64,000 nucleotides of DNA. It comes from Veillonella seminalis. Lineage in GTDB: Bacteria; Bacillota; Negativicutes; Veillonellales; Veillonellaceae. Of the stretch, positions 26,536-33,791 are shown one piece after another. The position numbers and the translations under genes were made by a program. The notes below the pieces were generated by a model. It saw only the letters and a list, made by a program, of their open reading frames with translations, was not told the origin of the DNA and did not search any database. Location of the stretch: contig NZ_RQUZ01000013.1 in the NCBI RefSeq assembly GCF_003992065.1, forward strand, positions 1-64,000, given 5' to 3'. Each line of letters begins with the position of its first letter. Position 1 is the stretch's first letter.

Positions 26536-26865
26536 ATGAGAAAGATAATAATCACTTTATCAGGTCTGTTATTAATAAGTTCATCAACAGCATTCGCCGA
26601 TTTGCAAACGCAAGTTATTCGCCATCCGGACGGCAGTGCAACCATCAATCAATGGGATTCCGATGATGGGTATTCTTACAGCGAAGATGTACCACCGAAT
26701 CGTGAAATCATTATCCCGCGTAAAAAAATCATTATGACGCCGGAAGAAGCTAATGAGTTAAGAGATTCGTATGTCAATGATGCGGTACGCAGTTGGCAAG
26801 AAAAGAATGTGATTATAAATACGGAACCAAACGAAGATCAAAAGAAAAATACAGATAAAAAATAA
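26536..26865 (+). CDS. Small exported protein, function unknown
   Basis: A 109-residue protein with an N-terminal signal peptide (MRKIIITLSGLLLISSSTAFA, cleavage after AFA). The mature part is hydrophilic, with repeated Asp/Glu/Lys and the segment MTPEEANELRDSYVNDAV. No lipobox, cysteine or known domain is seen. GGGAGG lies 7 bases before the ATG, and TATAAT at about 26493 offers a -10. Probably periplasmic. I do not recognise the family. Confidence 0.7.
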   Translation: MRKIIITLSGLLLISSSTAFADLQTQVIRHPDGSATINQWDSDDGYSYSEDVPPNREIIIPRKKIIMTPEEANELRDSYVNDAVRSWQEKNVIINTEPNEDQKKNTDKK

Positions 26866-26955
26866 ATATACTAACGATTTACTCGAAAAAGTTTTTTAAG
26901 TGGTAGTCAAAAAGTAGTCAAACCCCTCAAGACAAAGTGTTGTCAAAACAAAAAG

Positions 26956-26984
26956 AGCGCCCTGCGAAAGTTTCGCAAGGCGCT
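26956..26984 (-). terminator. Terminator of the Asp-Phe-Leu tRNA operon
   Basis: AGCGCC-TGCGAAA pairs with TTTCGCA-GGCGCT, followed on the minus strand by a T-run. Confidence 0.85.
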
Positions 26985-26996
26985 TATTTACTGATA

Positions 26997-27082
26997 TGGT
27001 GCGGTTGATGGGACTTGAACCCATACGAGCGTACGCTCACCACCCCCTCAAGATGGCGTGTCTGCCATTCCACCACAACCGC
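26997..27082 (-). tRNA. tRNA-Leu (GAG)
   Basis: An 86-base class II tRNA with anticodon loop TTGAGGG, acceptor GCGGTTG/CAACCGC and encoded CCA. Last gene in the three-tRNA operon. Confidence 0.95.
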
Positions 27083-27099
27083 ATGGAATTGTTATTAAA

Positions 27100-27175
27100 T
27101 GGTGCCTCAGGACAGAATCGAACTGTCGACACAAGGATTTTCAGTCCTTTGCTCTACCGACTGAGCTACCGAGGC
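27100..27175 (-). tRNA. tRNA-Phe (GAA)
   Basis: Cloverleaf with anticodon loop CTGAAAA and encoded CCA; acceptor GCCTCGG/CTGAGGC. Confidence 0.95.
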
Positions 27176-27202
27176 AAATTATTTTTTTCGAGGCAAAAAA
27201 AA

Positions 27203-27278
27203 TGGCGACCCCGATCAGATTTGAACTGACGATCTTCGCCGTGACAGGGCGACATGTTAACCGCTACACCACGGGGCC
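27203..27278 (-). tRNA. tRNA-Asp (GTC)
   Basis: Cloverleaf with anticodon loop CTGTCAC, G73 discriminator as usual for tRNA-Asp, and encoded CCA. Confidence 0.95.
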
Positions 27279-27306
27279 GCAATACCGTTGTTTCAGGTAC
27301 TCAATC

Positions 27307-27335
27307 ATAATATCATGATTTTATTTTCTGCGCAA
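27307..27335 (-). promoter_or_regulatory. Promoter of the Asp-Phe-Leu tRNA operon
   Basis: On the minus strand: TTGCGC (complement of 27330-27335), 17-base spacer, TATTAT (complement of 27307-27312), followed by tRNA-Asp. Confidence 0.7.
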
Positions 27336-27523
27336 GAGGTAAAATGAATTTTTTTTACATTTTTTTGTGAGGAATATTAAAATTTGGAGATATTTTAAGT
27401 GCCAAGGTGTTAACAAGGCACACATATCTCATACTGTAATAAAATTTTTAAACTTCTCAAACTTCTCTATTAATAGAGACCAAGACTTTATTTAGACTCT
27501 ATTTATAACATAAAAAGGTTAGA

Positions 27524-27806
27524 CACTAAAAGATTTATATGTTTCTCAAACAGAGTAGCGTAAAACTAGTGTGGTTAGAAGTAGATACTTTTACATCTAT
27601 CAATCAAACAACCTTCTTTTTCAACAACTAGACTTTTTATCTGATTTATACACTACTAAATCTACATGTTTCTCAAACCATTATGACTATCCTGTCTCAA
27701 TTGCTTAAGCTTTAGGCATTGCTAGATCTGCATATTTCCCGCAGAGATACGATTGCTAAATCAAATAGAATTACTCTAGACGCTACTAGATTTACATGTA
27801 TCAAGT
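27524..27806 (+). repeat. Degenerate dispersed repeat in a gene-free stretch
   Basis: The block ACTA(A/C)(T)AAATCTACATGTTTCTCAAAC appears at about 27525 and 27652 and, more degraded, near 27720 and 27783 (CTACTAGATTTACATGTATC). The stretch 27360-28090 otherwise holds no convincing gene; the longest plus-strand frames here are 30-37 codons without ribosome binding sites. Confidence 0.5.
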
Positions 27807-27870
27807 TCAAATAAAGATTTATCTACAATGCCCTTGGGCGGCTCGGTGTGGGCCATCTTATTCGAACTTT

Positions 27871-27898
27871 ACTCGACTCCTTGGAGTCGAGTTTTTTT
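27871..27898 (+). terminator. Strong orphan terminator
   Basis: A 9-bp perfect stem ACTCGACTC/GAGTCGAGT closes a CTTG tetraloop and is followed by seven T on the plus strand. No gene precedes it, so it may end an uncharacterised small RNA transcribed through 27.4-27.9 kb. Confidence 0.85.
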
Positions 27899-28093
27899 AT
27901 TACCATTTTCGCTATCACAATCATCCCTCCTCATTATTTAAAACCTAGGACCAGAAATAAATTATGGCCGCATTATTTCTAATCAAGCATAATTAATATG
28001 CTTAATTAAATTATAATCCGTCTATTATCAGAATACAAATAGTTTTATAATTTAATATTCTATTTTTTAACAAGAGAAAAAGGAGTCTTAACT

Positions 28094-28522
28094 ATGCAGT
28101 ACAAACGTCTTAGCAACACTCATATCGCCTTTCGCCTCAATCCCGGCGAAGAATTGGTCAGCTCGATTGAAACCATCGCCCGTAAGGAAGGCGTAACTTC
28201 AGCAATGATTCAAGGTTTAGGGGCCACTAACGATATCGTATTGGAAACCTATCATGCTGATGAAAAGAAATATTACCATCATCGCTTAACCGGCGATTTC
28301 GAAATTACATCCATTACCGGCACCATTGATCAACTCAACGATGATTACTATGCTCATCTTCATATCACAATCGCCGACCAAGAAGGTAATTCTCATGGCG
28401 GTCATTTAACTAGCGCCGTTATCAGCGTGACTGCTGAAATGATTTTAACTTTACTTCCTGAAGATATTCATCGCGGCTACGATAAAGAAGCAGATTTAAA
28501 CTTATGGCAGCTAGATAAGTAA
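28094..28522 (+). CDS. PPC/DUF296-domain protein
   Basis: A 142-residue protein consisting of one PPC (plant and prokaryote conserved, DUF296) domain. It shows LNPGEELVSSI, EGVTSAMIQGLGAT and the metal-site region HLHITIADQEGNSHGGHL with its cluster of His residues. In plants the domain accompanies AT-hooks; in bacteria it is a stand-alone trimer, sometimes called a putative DNA-binding protein, with no proven role. AAAAGGAGTC precedes the ATG. Monocistronic. Confidence 0.85.
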   Translation: MQYKRLSNTHIAFRLNPGEELVSSIETIARKEGVTSAMIQGLGATNDIVLETYHADEKKYYHHRLTGDFEITSITGTIDQLNDDYYAHLHITIADQEGNSHGGHLTSAVISVTAEMILTLLPEDIHRGYDKEADLNLWQLDK

Positions 28523-28600
28523 AACTAACTAAATAAGTAAGCCAACAGAATGCCAATAAAATTAAATCGATATTTTTAAATTTAATTACTGCGCACCCCC

Positions 28601-28634
28601 ACCTCCTTATGTTATAATCGAAACATAAGGAGGT
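28601..28634. promoter_or_regulatory. Perfect 13-bp palindrome covering -10 box and Shine-Dalgarno
   Basis: ACCTCCTTATGTT (28601-28613) is the exact inverse complement of AACATAAGGAGGT (28622-28634). The 8-base loop completes a TATAAT (28613-28618). The right arm contains the GGAGG of the gene at 28641. It may act as a DNA operator or, if transcription starts upstream, as an RNA hairpin that hides the ribosome binding site. Confidence 0.75.
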
Positions 28635-28640
28635 ATTTTT

Positions 28641-28883
28641 ATGATGAACGAAAACTTAATTTCCATGATTAGCTCTTATTTTAAGCTTGATGAAGAAAAA
28701 TTCAAAAGTGTAGTAAACAATATTGACGGTATGAACATTAACAGTGTCGATGATATTAAAAATCTCGACTCCGATCAATTACAAACTCTTTTTGCAAGTC
28801 TTAAAGATGCCTACGGCGAACTCAGTGCCAACGAAACCGTAAAAGCCGGTTTAAATGCCATTGCCGGTAAATTTTTCAAATAA
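28641..28883 (+). CDS. Small acidic helical protein, unknown
   Basis: An 80-residue protein beginning MMNENLISMISSYFKLDEEK. It looks all-helical and amphipathic, with the pattern SVDDIKNLDSDQLQTLFASL in the middle. No signal peptide, cysteine or known motif is visible. GGAGG lies 7 bases before the first ATG (28641) and inside the palindrome described above, so tight control is likely. A terminator follows. I do not recognise the family. Confidence 0.7.
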   Translation: MMNENLISMISSYFKLDEEKFKSVVNNIDGMNINSVDDIKNLDSDQLQTLFASLKDAYGELSANETVKAGLNAIAGKFFK

Positions 28884-28900
28884 TATAATCACACAAAAAT

Positions 28901-28939
28901 AAAGGCTGTTATGCAACATTAAATTGCATAACAGCCTTT
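28901..28939. terminator. Bidirectional terminator
   Basis: A 16-bp perfect stem (28901-28916 with 28924-28939) with flanking A and T runs lies between convergent genes. Confidence 0.9.
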
Positions 28940-29007
28940 TTCTCATGTTATCCGTACTATAAACAGTCTTTTTAAAACAGATTCTAACGGAATCACTTTT
29001 TATTTAA

Positions 29008-29943
29008 TTATTGACCGGTGTAGGTATTAAATAACATTTCCATGTTCACTAAACCATGTGGTACCGGGCTTACCAAGTACAAGCTGACTACGGCCAAAAT
29101 GGTAACGGCAATCGCTGCATAGGAGAAAGATCCGCGAGCACTGAATTCATACATACCGAACAAGCGCATACCGATAGCGGCCCCAACTGCTGCCACCAAA
29201 GCTTCCATAGAGAACAGGAAATCAGACGCGAAGAGTGCCAATACACCAACGAAAGCGGCTACGAAGTAAATCACCGGAATCATCACGTCCTGCTTGCTGG
29301 TAAACGAACGGCGTAAAGCTTTGGAATACAATGAAATATCCAAACCAAACAAGCCTAAGAACAATAATAAGAAATTCCAAATAGCATTCCAAGTGCCGCA
29401 GAAAGCATCACGATGCACACTTGCATACCAGGCAAAACCGGTTAAACCTAAAATGGCGAGCCCTACTAAGATGAAGTAGAAATTGGCCGGTAAGAATCGA
29501 ACCGCAAAAACGCCAACCAAGCACCAAACAGCAGCAGTTACTACACTGAGAACAACACCGCCGAGTGCCGGTTTTTGATCGGCCGGCAAGCGATTGTACA
29601 TGCTCATGGCTAATTCAGCAATAAAGCAGAAAATAAAGAAGGCAATAGCTGCCGGCGGCATTACAAACGCCAACGCAAACGAAATAAGTAATGGAATAAC
29701 TACACGCCAGCCTTTAAATAAAACTAAGTCCTTTATATTTAAACGAAAATCCTGTGTTTCCGAAGTAAATCCGTTGTACACGGCAAAGGTCAGCATAAAT
29801 GATACCAATTCTGTCGGTGTGGCGCCCCAATATAATAAGGTCGGTACTACGATAAACGATAAGGCTACACCGGTAAAGCGGGAAATAACCGCCGCAATAA
29901 AACCTGCGCCTAAATAAGGCAATAATGCAAGAACAATCTCCAT
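29008..29943 (-). CDS. TSUP (TauE/SafE) family permease, second copy
   Basis: A 311-residue membrane protein with two TauE/SafE-type halves and about eight to nine hydrophobic segments. It opens YLGAGFIAAVISRFTGVALSFIVVP, replacing the G-rich motif of the copy at 15.2 kb, so the two are distant paralogues. The substrate is probably a sulfur-containing or organic anion, but nothing nearby names it. The ATG at 29943 with GGAG 6 bases upstream is preferred over the ATG at 29955. Monocistronic. Confidence 0.75.
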   Translation of the reverse strand: MEIVLALLPYLGAGFIAAVISRFTGVALSFIVVPTLLYWGATPTELVSFMLTFAVYNGFTSETQDFRLNIKDLVLFKGWRVVIPLLISFALAFVMPPAAIAFFIFCFIAELAMSMYNRLPADQKPALGGVVLSVVTAAVWCLVGVFAVRFLPANFYFILVGLAILGLTGFAWYASVHRDAFCGTWNAIWNFLLLFLGLFGLDISLYSKALRRSFTSKQDVMIPVIYFVAAFVGVLALFASDFLFSMEALVAAVGAAIGMRLFGMYEFSARGSFSYAAIAVTILAVVSLYLVSPVPHGLVNMEMLFNTYTGQ

Positions 29944-30111
29944 GATTAACTCCATTTCTTTAAGCTTAATTTTTTTAAAAACCTTACTTCCATACTCTTT
30001 AGTATAACGAATTAAGCCCCATCAATGCAATACTTTCGCCTATCAATCAAGGATAATATTCTCTCAAAAATTTAATAAAGTGCCCTTTTATTTTCTCTTA
30101 TTATCTGCTAC

Positions 30112-30855
30112 TCAAGACCGCTTCTTATACCCCTGCCACGAGTCCAGGCGACGCCGTACCGCCGAATAGGAACACCCCAAATCGGCGGCAATCTGCATTG
30201 GACTCAGTCCCTGTTGATACCGTACACATACGTCAAACATATTAAGTTCCAAATGATTCCCCCTCAAGCGAACGCCTTCTTCTTTTAACCGTTCAGCCAC
30301 GGTAGCCGGCTTAACGTCATACAAAGCCGCTAACTCCGTCGTAGACATATGACGCTGTTCATACAAATAAGCCAATTCTTTAACATTCAAATACACTCGT
30401 TTATTGCTATGCCGGATGAATATGCCCTTATCTCGCAAAGTTTTCAGCACCGTCCAACGTGACATATGTAAATGTTGAGCCACCCAGCCGGCACTTTGAC
30501 CGCTGTTATATAAAGTTACAATACGTTGCTGTGTCAATGCTGACGGTTCTTTATAATCAGCTTTTTTACTTACCAATACCCCCATCTCATGAAGCCGCGC
30601 CGCTACCGTCGTGTGTGAACACTTATAACGAACGGCCAATTGCTTTACCCCAAGACCGGCTTCTAAATATAAATGAGCCAATTCATCTTCAGGCAGTTTT
30701 TTGCGCCGTGACCGTACCGGAATCTGATAGGCATGCAAACGACGCACTACCGTATCCTGACTGCACCCCAATTTTTTGGCAATCTCCCATGTAGATAACT
30801 TCTCTTCCGTGTACAAACGGTTCAATAACTTCATCGGAATTACGACTTTTGACAT
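30112..30855 (-). CDS. Protein of five tandem helix-turn-helix units
   Basis: A 247-residue basic protein made almost wholly of five related HTH units at about residues 9-47, 57-95, 108-148, 158-198 and 206-241 (period about 49). Each has a helix (LNRLYTEEKLS), the turn (WEIAKKLGCSQDTVVRRL) and a short tail ending in V-R. They resemble resolvase/Hin or sigma-like HTH motifs, with alternating Cys-Ser in the turn (GCSQ, KCSH, GCSY). No catalytic or sensor domain is present. GGGGAGCTGGATAGT precedes the ATG. It is divergent from the site-2 protease gene across a palindrome-rich gap. It may be a regulator that reads a long or repeated operator. Confidence 0.75.
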   Translation of the reverse strand: MSKVVIPMKLLNRLYTEEKLSTWEIAKKLGCSQDTVVRRLHAYQIPVRSRRKKLPEDELAHLYLEAGLGVKQLAVRYKCSHTTVAARLHEMGVLVSKKADYKEPSALTQQRIVTLYNSGQSAGWVAQHLHMSRWTVLKTLRDKGIFIRHSNKRVYLNVKELAYLYEQRHMSTTELAALYDVKPATVAERLKEEGVRLRGNHLELNMFDVCVRYQQGLSPMQIAADLGCSYSAVRRRLDSWQGYKKRS

Positions 30856-31015
30856 ACTATCCAGCTCCCCTAATTTTAACTGACACAGTCCCCGTAATAT
30901 TGATCAAATTCCCCCATAGTGCTGCATTTCATACAAACGCATAAGCTCACACTCTTCATAGTTTTCCCTGTTACTGCCCCTATTATAAAAAGAGTACCGC
31001 TGAGGGGCAAGCAAA

Positions 31016-31085
31016 TGACTCATACCATTGGTGCGCATACGCACTGTCGGTACGTCGCTCATACCAACAGTATGACTCAGTACTC
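31016..31085. promoter_or_regulatory. Cluster of short palindromes and direct repeats
   Basis: Within 70 bases lie GTGCG-CATA-CGCAC, CATAC-CAACA-GTATG, two copies of CTCATACCA and two of ATGACTCA. The cluster sits between the five-HTH gene and the protease promoter (TTGCCT 31114, 17 bases, TATACT 31137). Multiple operators are plausible. Confidence 0.5.
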
Positions 31086-31113
31086 AACATTTTGTGTTTT
31101 ATAGGCTAATACT

Positions 31114-31142
31114 TTGCCTACATCGATATTTTACGGTATACT
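31114..31142 (+). promoter_or_regulatory. Promoter of the site-2 protease gene
   Basis: TTGCCT (31114-31119), 17-base spacer, TATACT (31137-31142), then AAAGGAG and the ATG at 31177. Confidence 0.7.
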
Positions 31143-31176
31143 ATTAATTACATTACATCATGAAAAGGAGCCAGTT

Positions 31177-31800
31177 ATGTTTAACTTTAATCTATTAAGT
31201 ATTGTAGCCGCATTACCGGCTATTATCATTGCTATGGCCATGCACGAGTTTGCTCATGCTAAAGTAGCCGATATGCTTGGTGATGATACACCTCGCCGAA
31301 TGGGCCGTCTTACTATGAACCCGTTTGCTCATATCGATTTACTCGGCATGCTTATGCTTTTACTTTTACACTTCGGTTGGGCTAAACCGGTCGTTATTAA
31401 CCCCGCCAATTTTAGAAACAAAAAACGAGATGATACCCTCGTATCGTTAGCCGGCCCTGCCGCTAACATCATCATCGCCTTCATCTCGGCCTTCGTATTA
31501 TTTTTCATCAACAACCATAATATTGACGTGTCATCCGGTCTTTACTCCGTTATTTCACTCATGGTTATTATCAATATCAACTTTGCCTTGTTCAATTTAA
31601 TTCCGATTCCGCCGCTCGATGGTGCTCACATTGTGTCTAACATGCTCTCGCCGTATTGGCAGATGAAATATTGGCAGTGGGCCCGTTACGGCTTTTTAAT
31701 GTTGATTTTGCTTATTTACACTCCATTCCTTACCTGGGTGTTAATTCCGTTACAGCAAATGATCTTAGGCCTTTTTGCCATGATTCTTCAATTCGTATAA
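31177..31800 (+). CDS. Site-2 protease family (M50) membrane metalloprotease
   Basis: A 207-residue minimal site-2 protease with about five to six membrane segments. Zinc ligands are visible as HEFAH (HExxH) near residue 23 and PPLDGAH (xxDG) near residue 151. No PDZ or CBS domain is present, as in the YwhC/Rip-like soluble-domain-free group. Family members cleave membrane-embedded regulators or signal-peptide remnants; the substrate is unknown. The ATG at 31177 with AAAGGAG is preferred over an upstream in-frame start at 31114. It is followed 64 bases later by a phosphatase gene. Confidence 0.88.
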   Translation: MFNFNLLSIVAALPAIIIAMAMHEFAHAKVADMLGDDTPRRMGRLTMNPFAHIDLLGMLMLLLLHFGWAKPVVINPANFRNKKRDDTLVSLAGPAANIIIAFISAFVLFFINNHNIDVSSGLYSVISLMVIININFALFNLIPIPPLDGAHIVSNMLSPYWQMKYWQWARYGFLMLILLIYTPFLTWVLIPLQQMILGLFAMILQFV

Positions 31801-31864
31801 AAATAGCCTCTTAGTGCTTCAAAGCACTTAACGCCGTTTGTAGTATTTTTTAAAAAGGGAGCTT

Positions 31865-32347
31865 ATGAAAACACTAAAAAAACCGATTCACGTACAGTTT
31901 GTATGTCACGGCAATATTTGCCGTTCCCCTATGGCCGAATTCGTCTTTAAAGATTTAGTGGCAAAGGCAAATTTGAGCGAATATTTCAAAATCGATTCCA
32001 CTGCTACCAGCCGTGAAGAAATCGGCAATGACACACATCACGGTACCAAAAACAAATTACGTGCTTTGCATATCCCCTTTACACCGCGAGCGGCTCGTCA
32101 AATCACCAAAAGCGACTACAATTCAGCCGATTATATTATTATCATGGATGAAAATAATCGCCGCAATTTAGACCGTTTATTGGGTGCCGATTCAGATCAC
32201 AAAGTAAAGAAAATGCTTTCCTTTGCGGGTGAATCACGCGATGTGAAAGATCCGTGGTATATCGGTAACTTTAACGAAACCTATGATGACATCAGTAAAG
32301 GCTGCGAAGCGTTACTTACCGAAATACGAACTAAATATGATATTTAG
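31865..32347 (+). CDS. Low-molecular-weight protein-tyrosine phosphatase
   Basis: A 160-residue phosphatase with P-loop CHGNICRSP (CX5R(S/T)) near residues 14-22 and the general-acid loop KDPWYIG with its Asp. It dephosphorylates tyrosine (or arginine) phosphoproteins; many members pair with bacterial tyrosine kinases controlling exopolysaccharide. No kinase lies nearby. AAAGGGAGC precedes the ATG. It is distinct from arsC at 6.2 kb, which carries the redox cysteines this protein lacks. Confidence 0.92.
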   Translation: MKTLKKPIHVQFVCHGNICRSPMAEFVFKDLVAKANLSEYFKIDSTATSREEIGNDTHHGTKNKLRALHIPFTPRAARQITKSDYNSADYIIIMDENNRRNLDRLLGADSDHKVKKMLSFAGESRDVKDPWYIGNFNETYDDISKGCEALLTEIRTKYDI

Positions 32348-32416
32348 ACACTATATTTGCTGAGATGACCAATATAGCCAACGGCAACTATGGTATTACC
32401 TTAAATAACTAAAAAA

Positions 32417-32465
32417 ATCCTCGAAGTACGTTGAACTGTTATGTTCAATGAAATACTTCGAGGAT
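32417..32465. terminator. Bidirectional terminator
   Basis: ATCCTCGAAGTA pairs with TACTTCGAGGAT, with an inner GTTGAAC/GTTCAA stem and A/T runs, between convergent genes. Confidence 0.85.
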
Positions 32466-32516
32466 ATTTTTATATCTTGCGTTCTGCGATTTATATTTTA
32501 ATAAATTACTGACAAA

Positions 32517-33689
32517 TTATTTTCTTGCTTCAGCTACGGCAACAACAAACTTCTTGGCCGTTTCGGTAATTTCAGCCAAAGTTTTACCGCCACCGGTCAA
32601 AGCACCGCCTGCACCGACAGCTACGGCACCGGCTTTAAACCATTCGCCTACATTATCGATGCTGACACCGCCGGTTGGCATCATCTGTGCCTGTGGCAAC
32701 GGACCTTTTACAGCTTTGATAAACTTGCTGCCTACTACTTCGCCAGGGAATACTTTTACAATATCGGCACCTAATTCCAAAGCTTGAATTACGCCTTGAA
32801 TGGTAGTGGTACCAGGCATGCAAGCTACGCGATAGCGATTGCACAATTTGATGGTAGCTTCATCAAATGCAGGGGAAACAACAAAAGCCGCCCCGTTCAA
32901 AATAGCCATGCGAGCCGTTTCCGCATCAAGCACCGTACCGGCACCGCAATGCATGCTCCAAGAAGGACTGATAACGGCTTCTTCGTTGTACATTACAATA
33001 TGACGAGTTTCAGCTGCCTGACCCATCATATGGAATACCACATTATCTTGAGGTACTTCGAAGTAGAAGTAAACTTCCATACGGCGTTCATGAGTATGTG
33101 GCGGCATGGAGTTCCAAACGCTGCCCGGTTTCAACTGAGTTAAGCCCATGGATAATTGGCAAGTTTGCAATACATCCGGATGGATAAACTGATTGATAAC
33201 GCGGTCATTAGCAGTTTCCATAGCGCCCATAGGACGTTTATTGGCTTTAGCCATTGGAATGAAGGTTGTTTTGTAAGAAGTATGAGCCGGAGCGGACACC
33301 ATGTAGAATTTAGCCGGTTTCTTAGGATCATTACTCTGGAAAGTTACTGTTTTAGTGCCTTTCGTGATGTATACGCAGTCGGTATAAGTCAAGTTGAATT
33401 CTTCACCGTCAGCTACGATTTTACCGTCACCGCCTACATTGAAAATACCGATTTCGCGGCGTTCCAAGAAGAACTGTGTACCGAAGGTATGCCAGATGTC
33501 CATGCCTTTTTCAAGGTTAACGACTTCATTAACAGGCATACAACCGAGTGTTACCATGCGGTCTACGTGACTGTACACAGCTGTTACTTCGTCAGCCTTA
33601 AAAATGTTCTGAGTCAAAAATTCGTTGCGCAATTCTTCAGTCGTATAACGTTTGATGTCGCGCGGTTTTACACTGTAACGTGTATCCAT
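32517..33689 (-). CDS. kduI: Chimera: KduI uronate isomerase fused in frame to C-terminal part of KDPG aldolase
   Basis: A 390-residue protein. Residues 1 to about 252 are 5-keto-4-deoxyuronate isomerase (KduI): TRYSVKPRDIKRYTTEELR opening, metal ligands HTHERRME (His, His, Glu) and the final His in SPSWSMH. KduI should continue about 25-30 residues more, but from GAGT (249-252) the sequence becomes KDPG/KHG aldolase (Eda): VLDAETARMAILNGA, then the Schiff-base Lys in ADIVKVFPGE and MPTGGVS. The aldolase lacks its first about 70 residues, including the catalytic Glu45 equivalent. The junction (32934-32945) falls on a motif shared by both parents (GVGT in KduI, GAGT in Eda), as expected of a deletion. 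Activity of either half is doubtful. The ATG at 33689 follows AAGGAG. A LacI-type regulator lies upstream. Confidence 0.85.
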   Translation of the reverse strand: MDTRYSVKPRDIKRYTTEELRNEFLTQNIFKADEVTAVYSHVDRMVTLGCMPVNEVVNLEKGMDIWHTFGTQFFLERREIGIFNVGGDGKIVADGEEFNLTYTDCVYITKGTKTVTFQSNDPKKPAKFYMVSAPAHTSYKTTFIPMAKANKRPMGAMETANDRVINQFIHPDVLQTCQLSMGLTQLKPGSVWNSMPPHTHERRMEVYFYFEVPQDNVVFHMMGQAAETRHIVMYNEEAVISPSWSMHCGAGTVLDAETARMAILNGAAFVVSPAFDEATIKLCNRYRVACMPGTTTIQGVIQALELGADIVKVFPGEVVGSKFIKAVKGPLPQAQMMPTGGVSIDNVGEWFKAGAVAVGAGGALTGGGKTLAEITETAKKFVVAVAEARK

Positions 33690-33791
33690 ACTTATCACTC
33701 CTTAGATAAAATTGTGTATGTCAATATTTTAAAAACCTAAAATATTAAAACCGAAATTAGTTATACCCTATCGGGCTTAGAGTTGCGGTCT

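Noticed and set aside
27524-27806. CRISPR-like array
   Set aside because: The repeats are degenerate, irregularly spaced (about 60-130 bases) and there are no cas genes.
27829-27942. 37-codon plus-strand frame starting MPLGGSVW
   Set aside because: No Shine-Dalgarno, and the frame runs through the strong terminator at 27871-27898, so it would not be transcribed whole.
26880-28090. Integrated element beside the tRNA cluster
   Set aside because: No integrase, phage gene or duplicated tRNA 3' end is visible; the tRNAs are intact and the stretch contains only short repeats.
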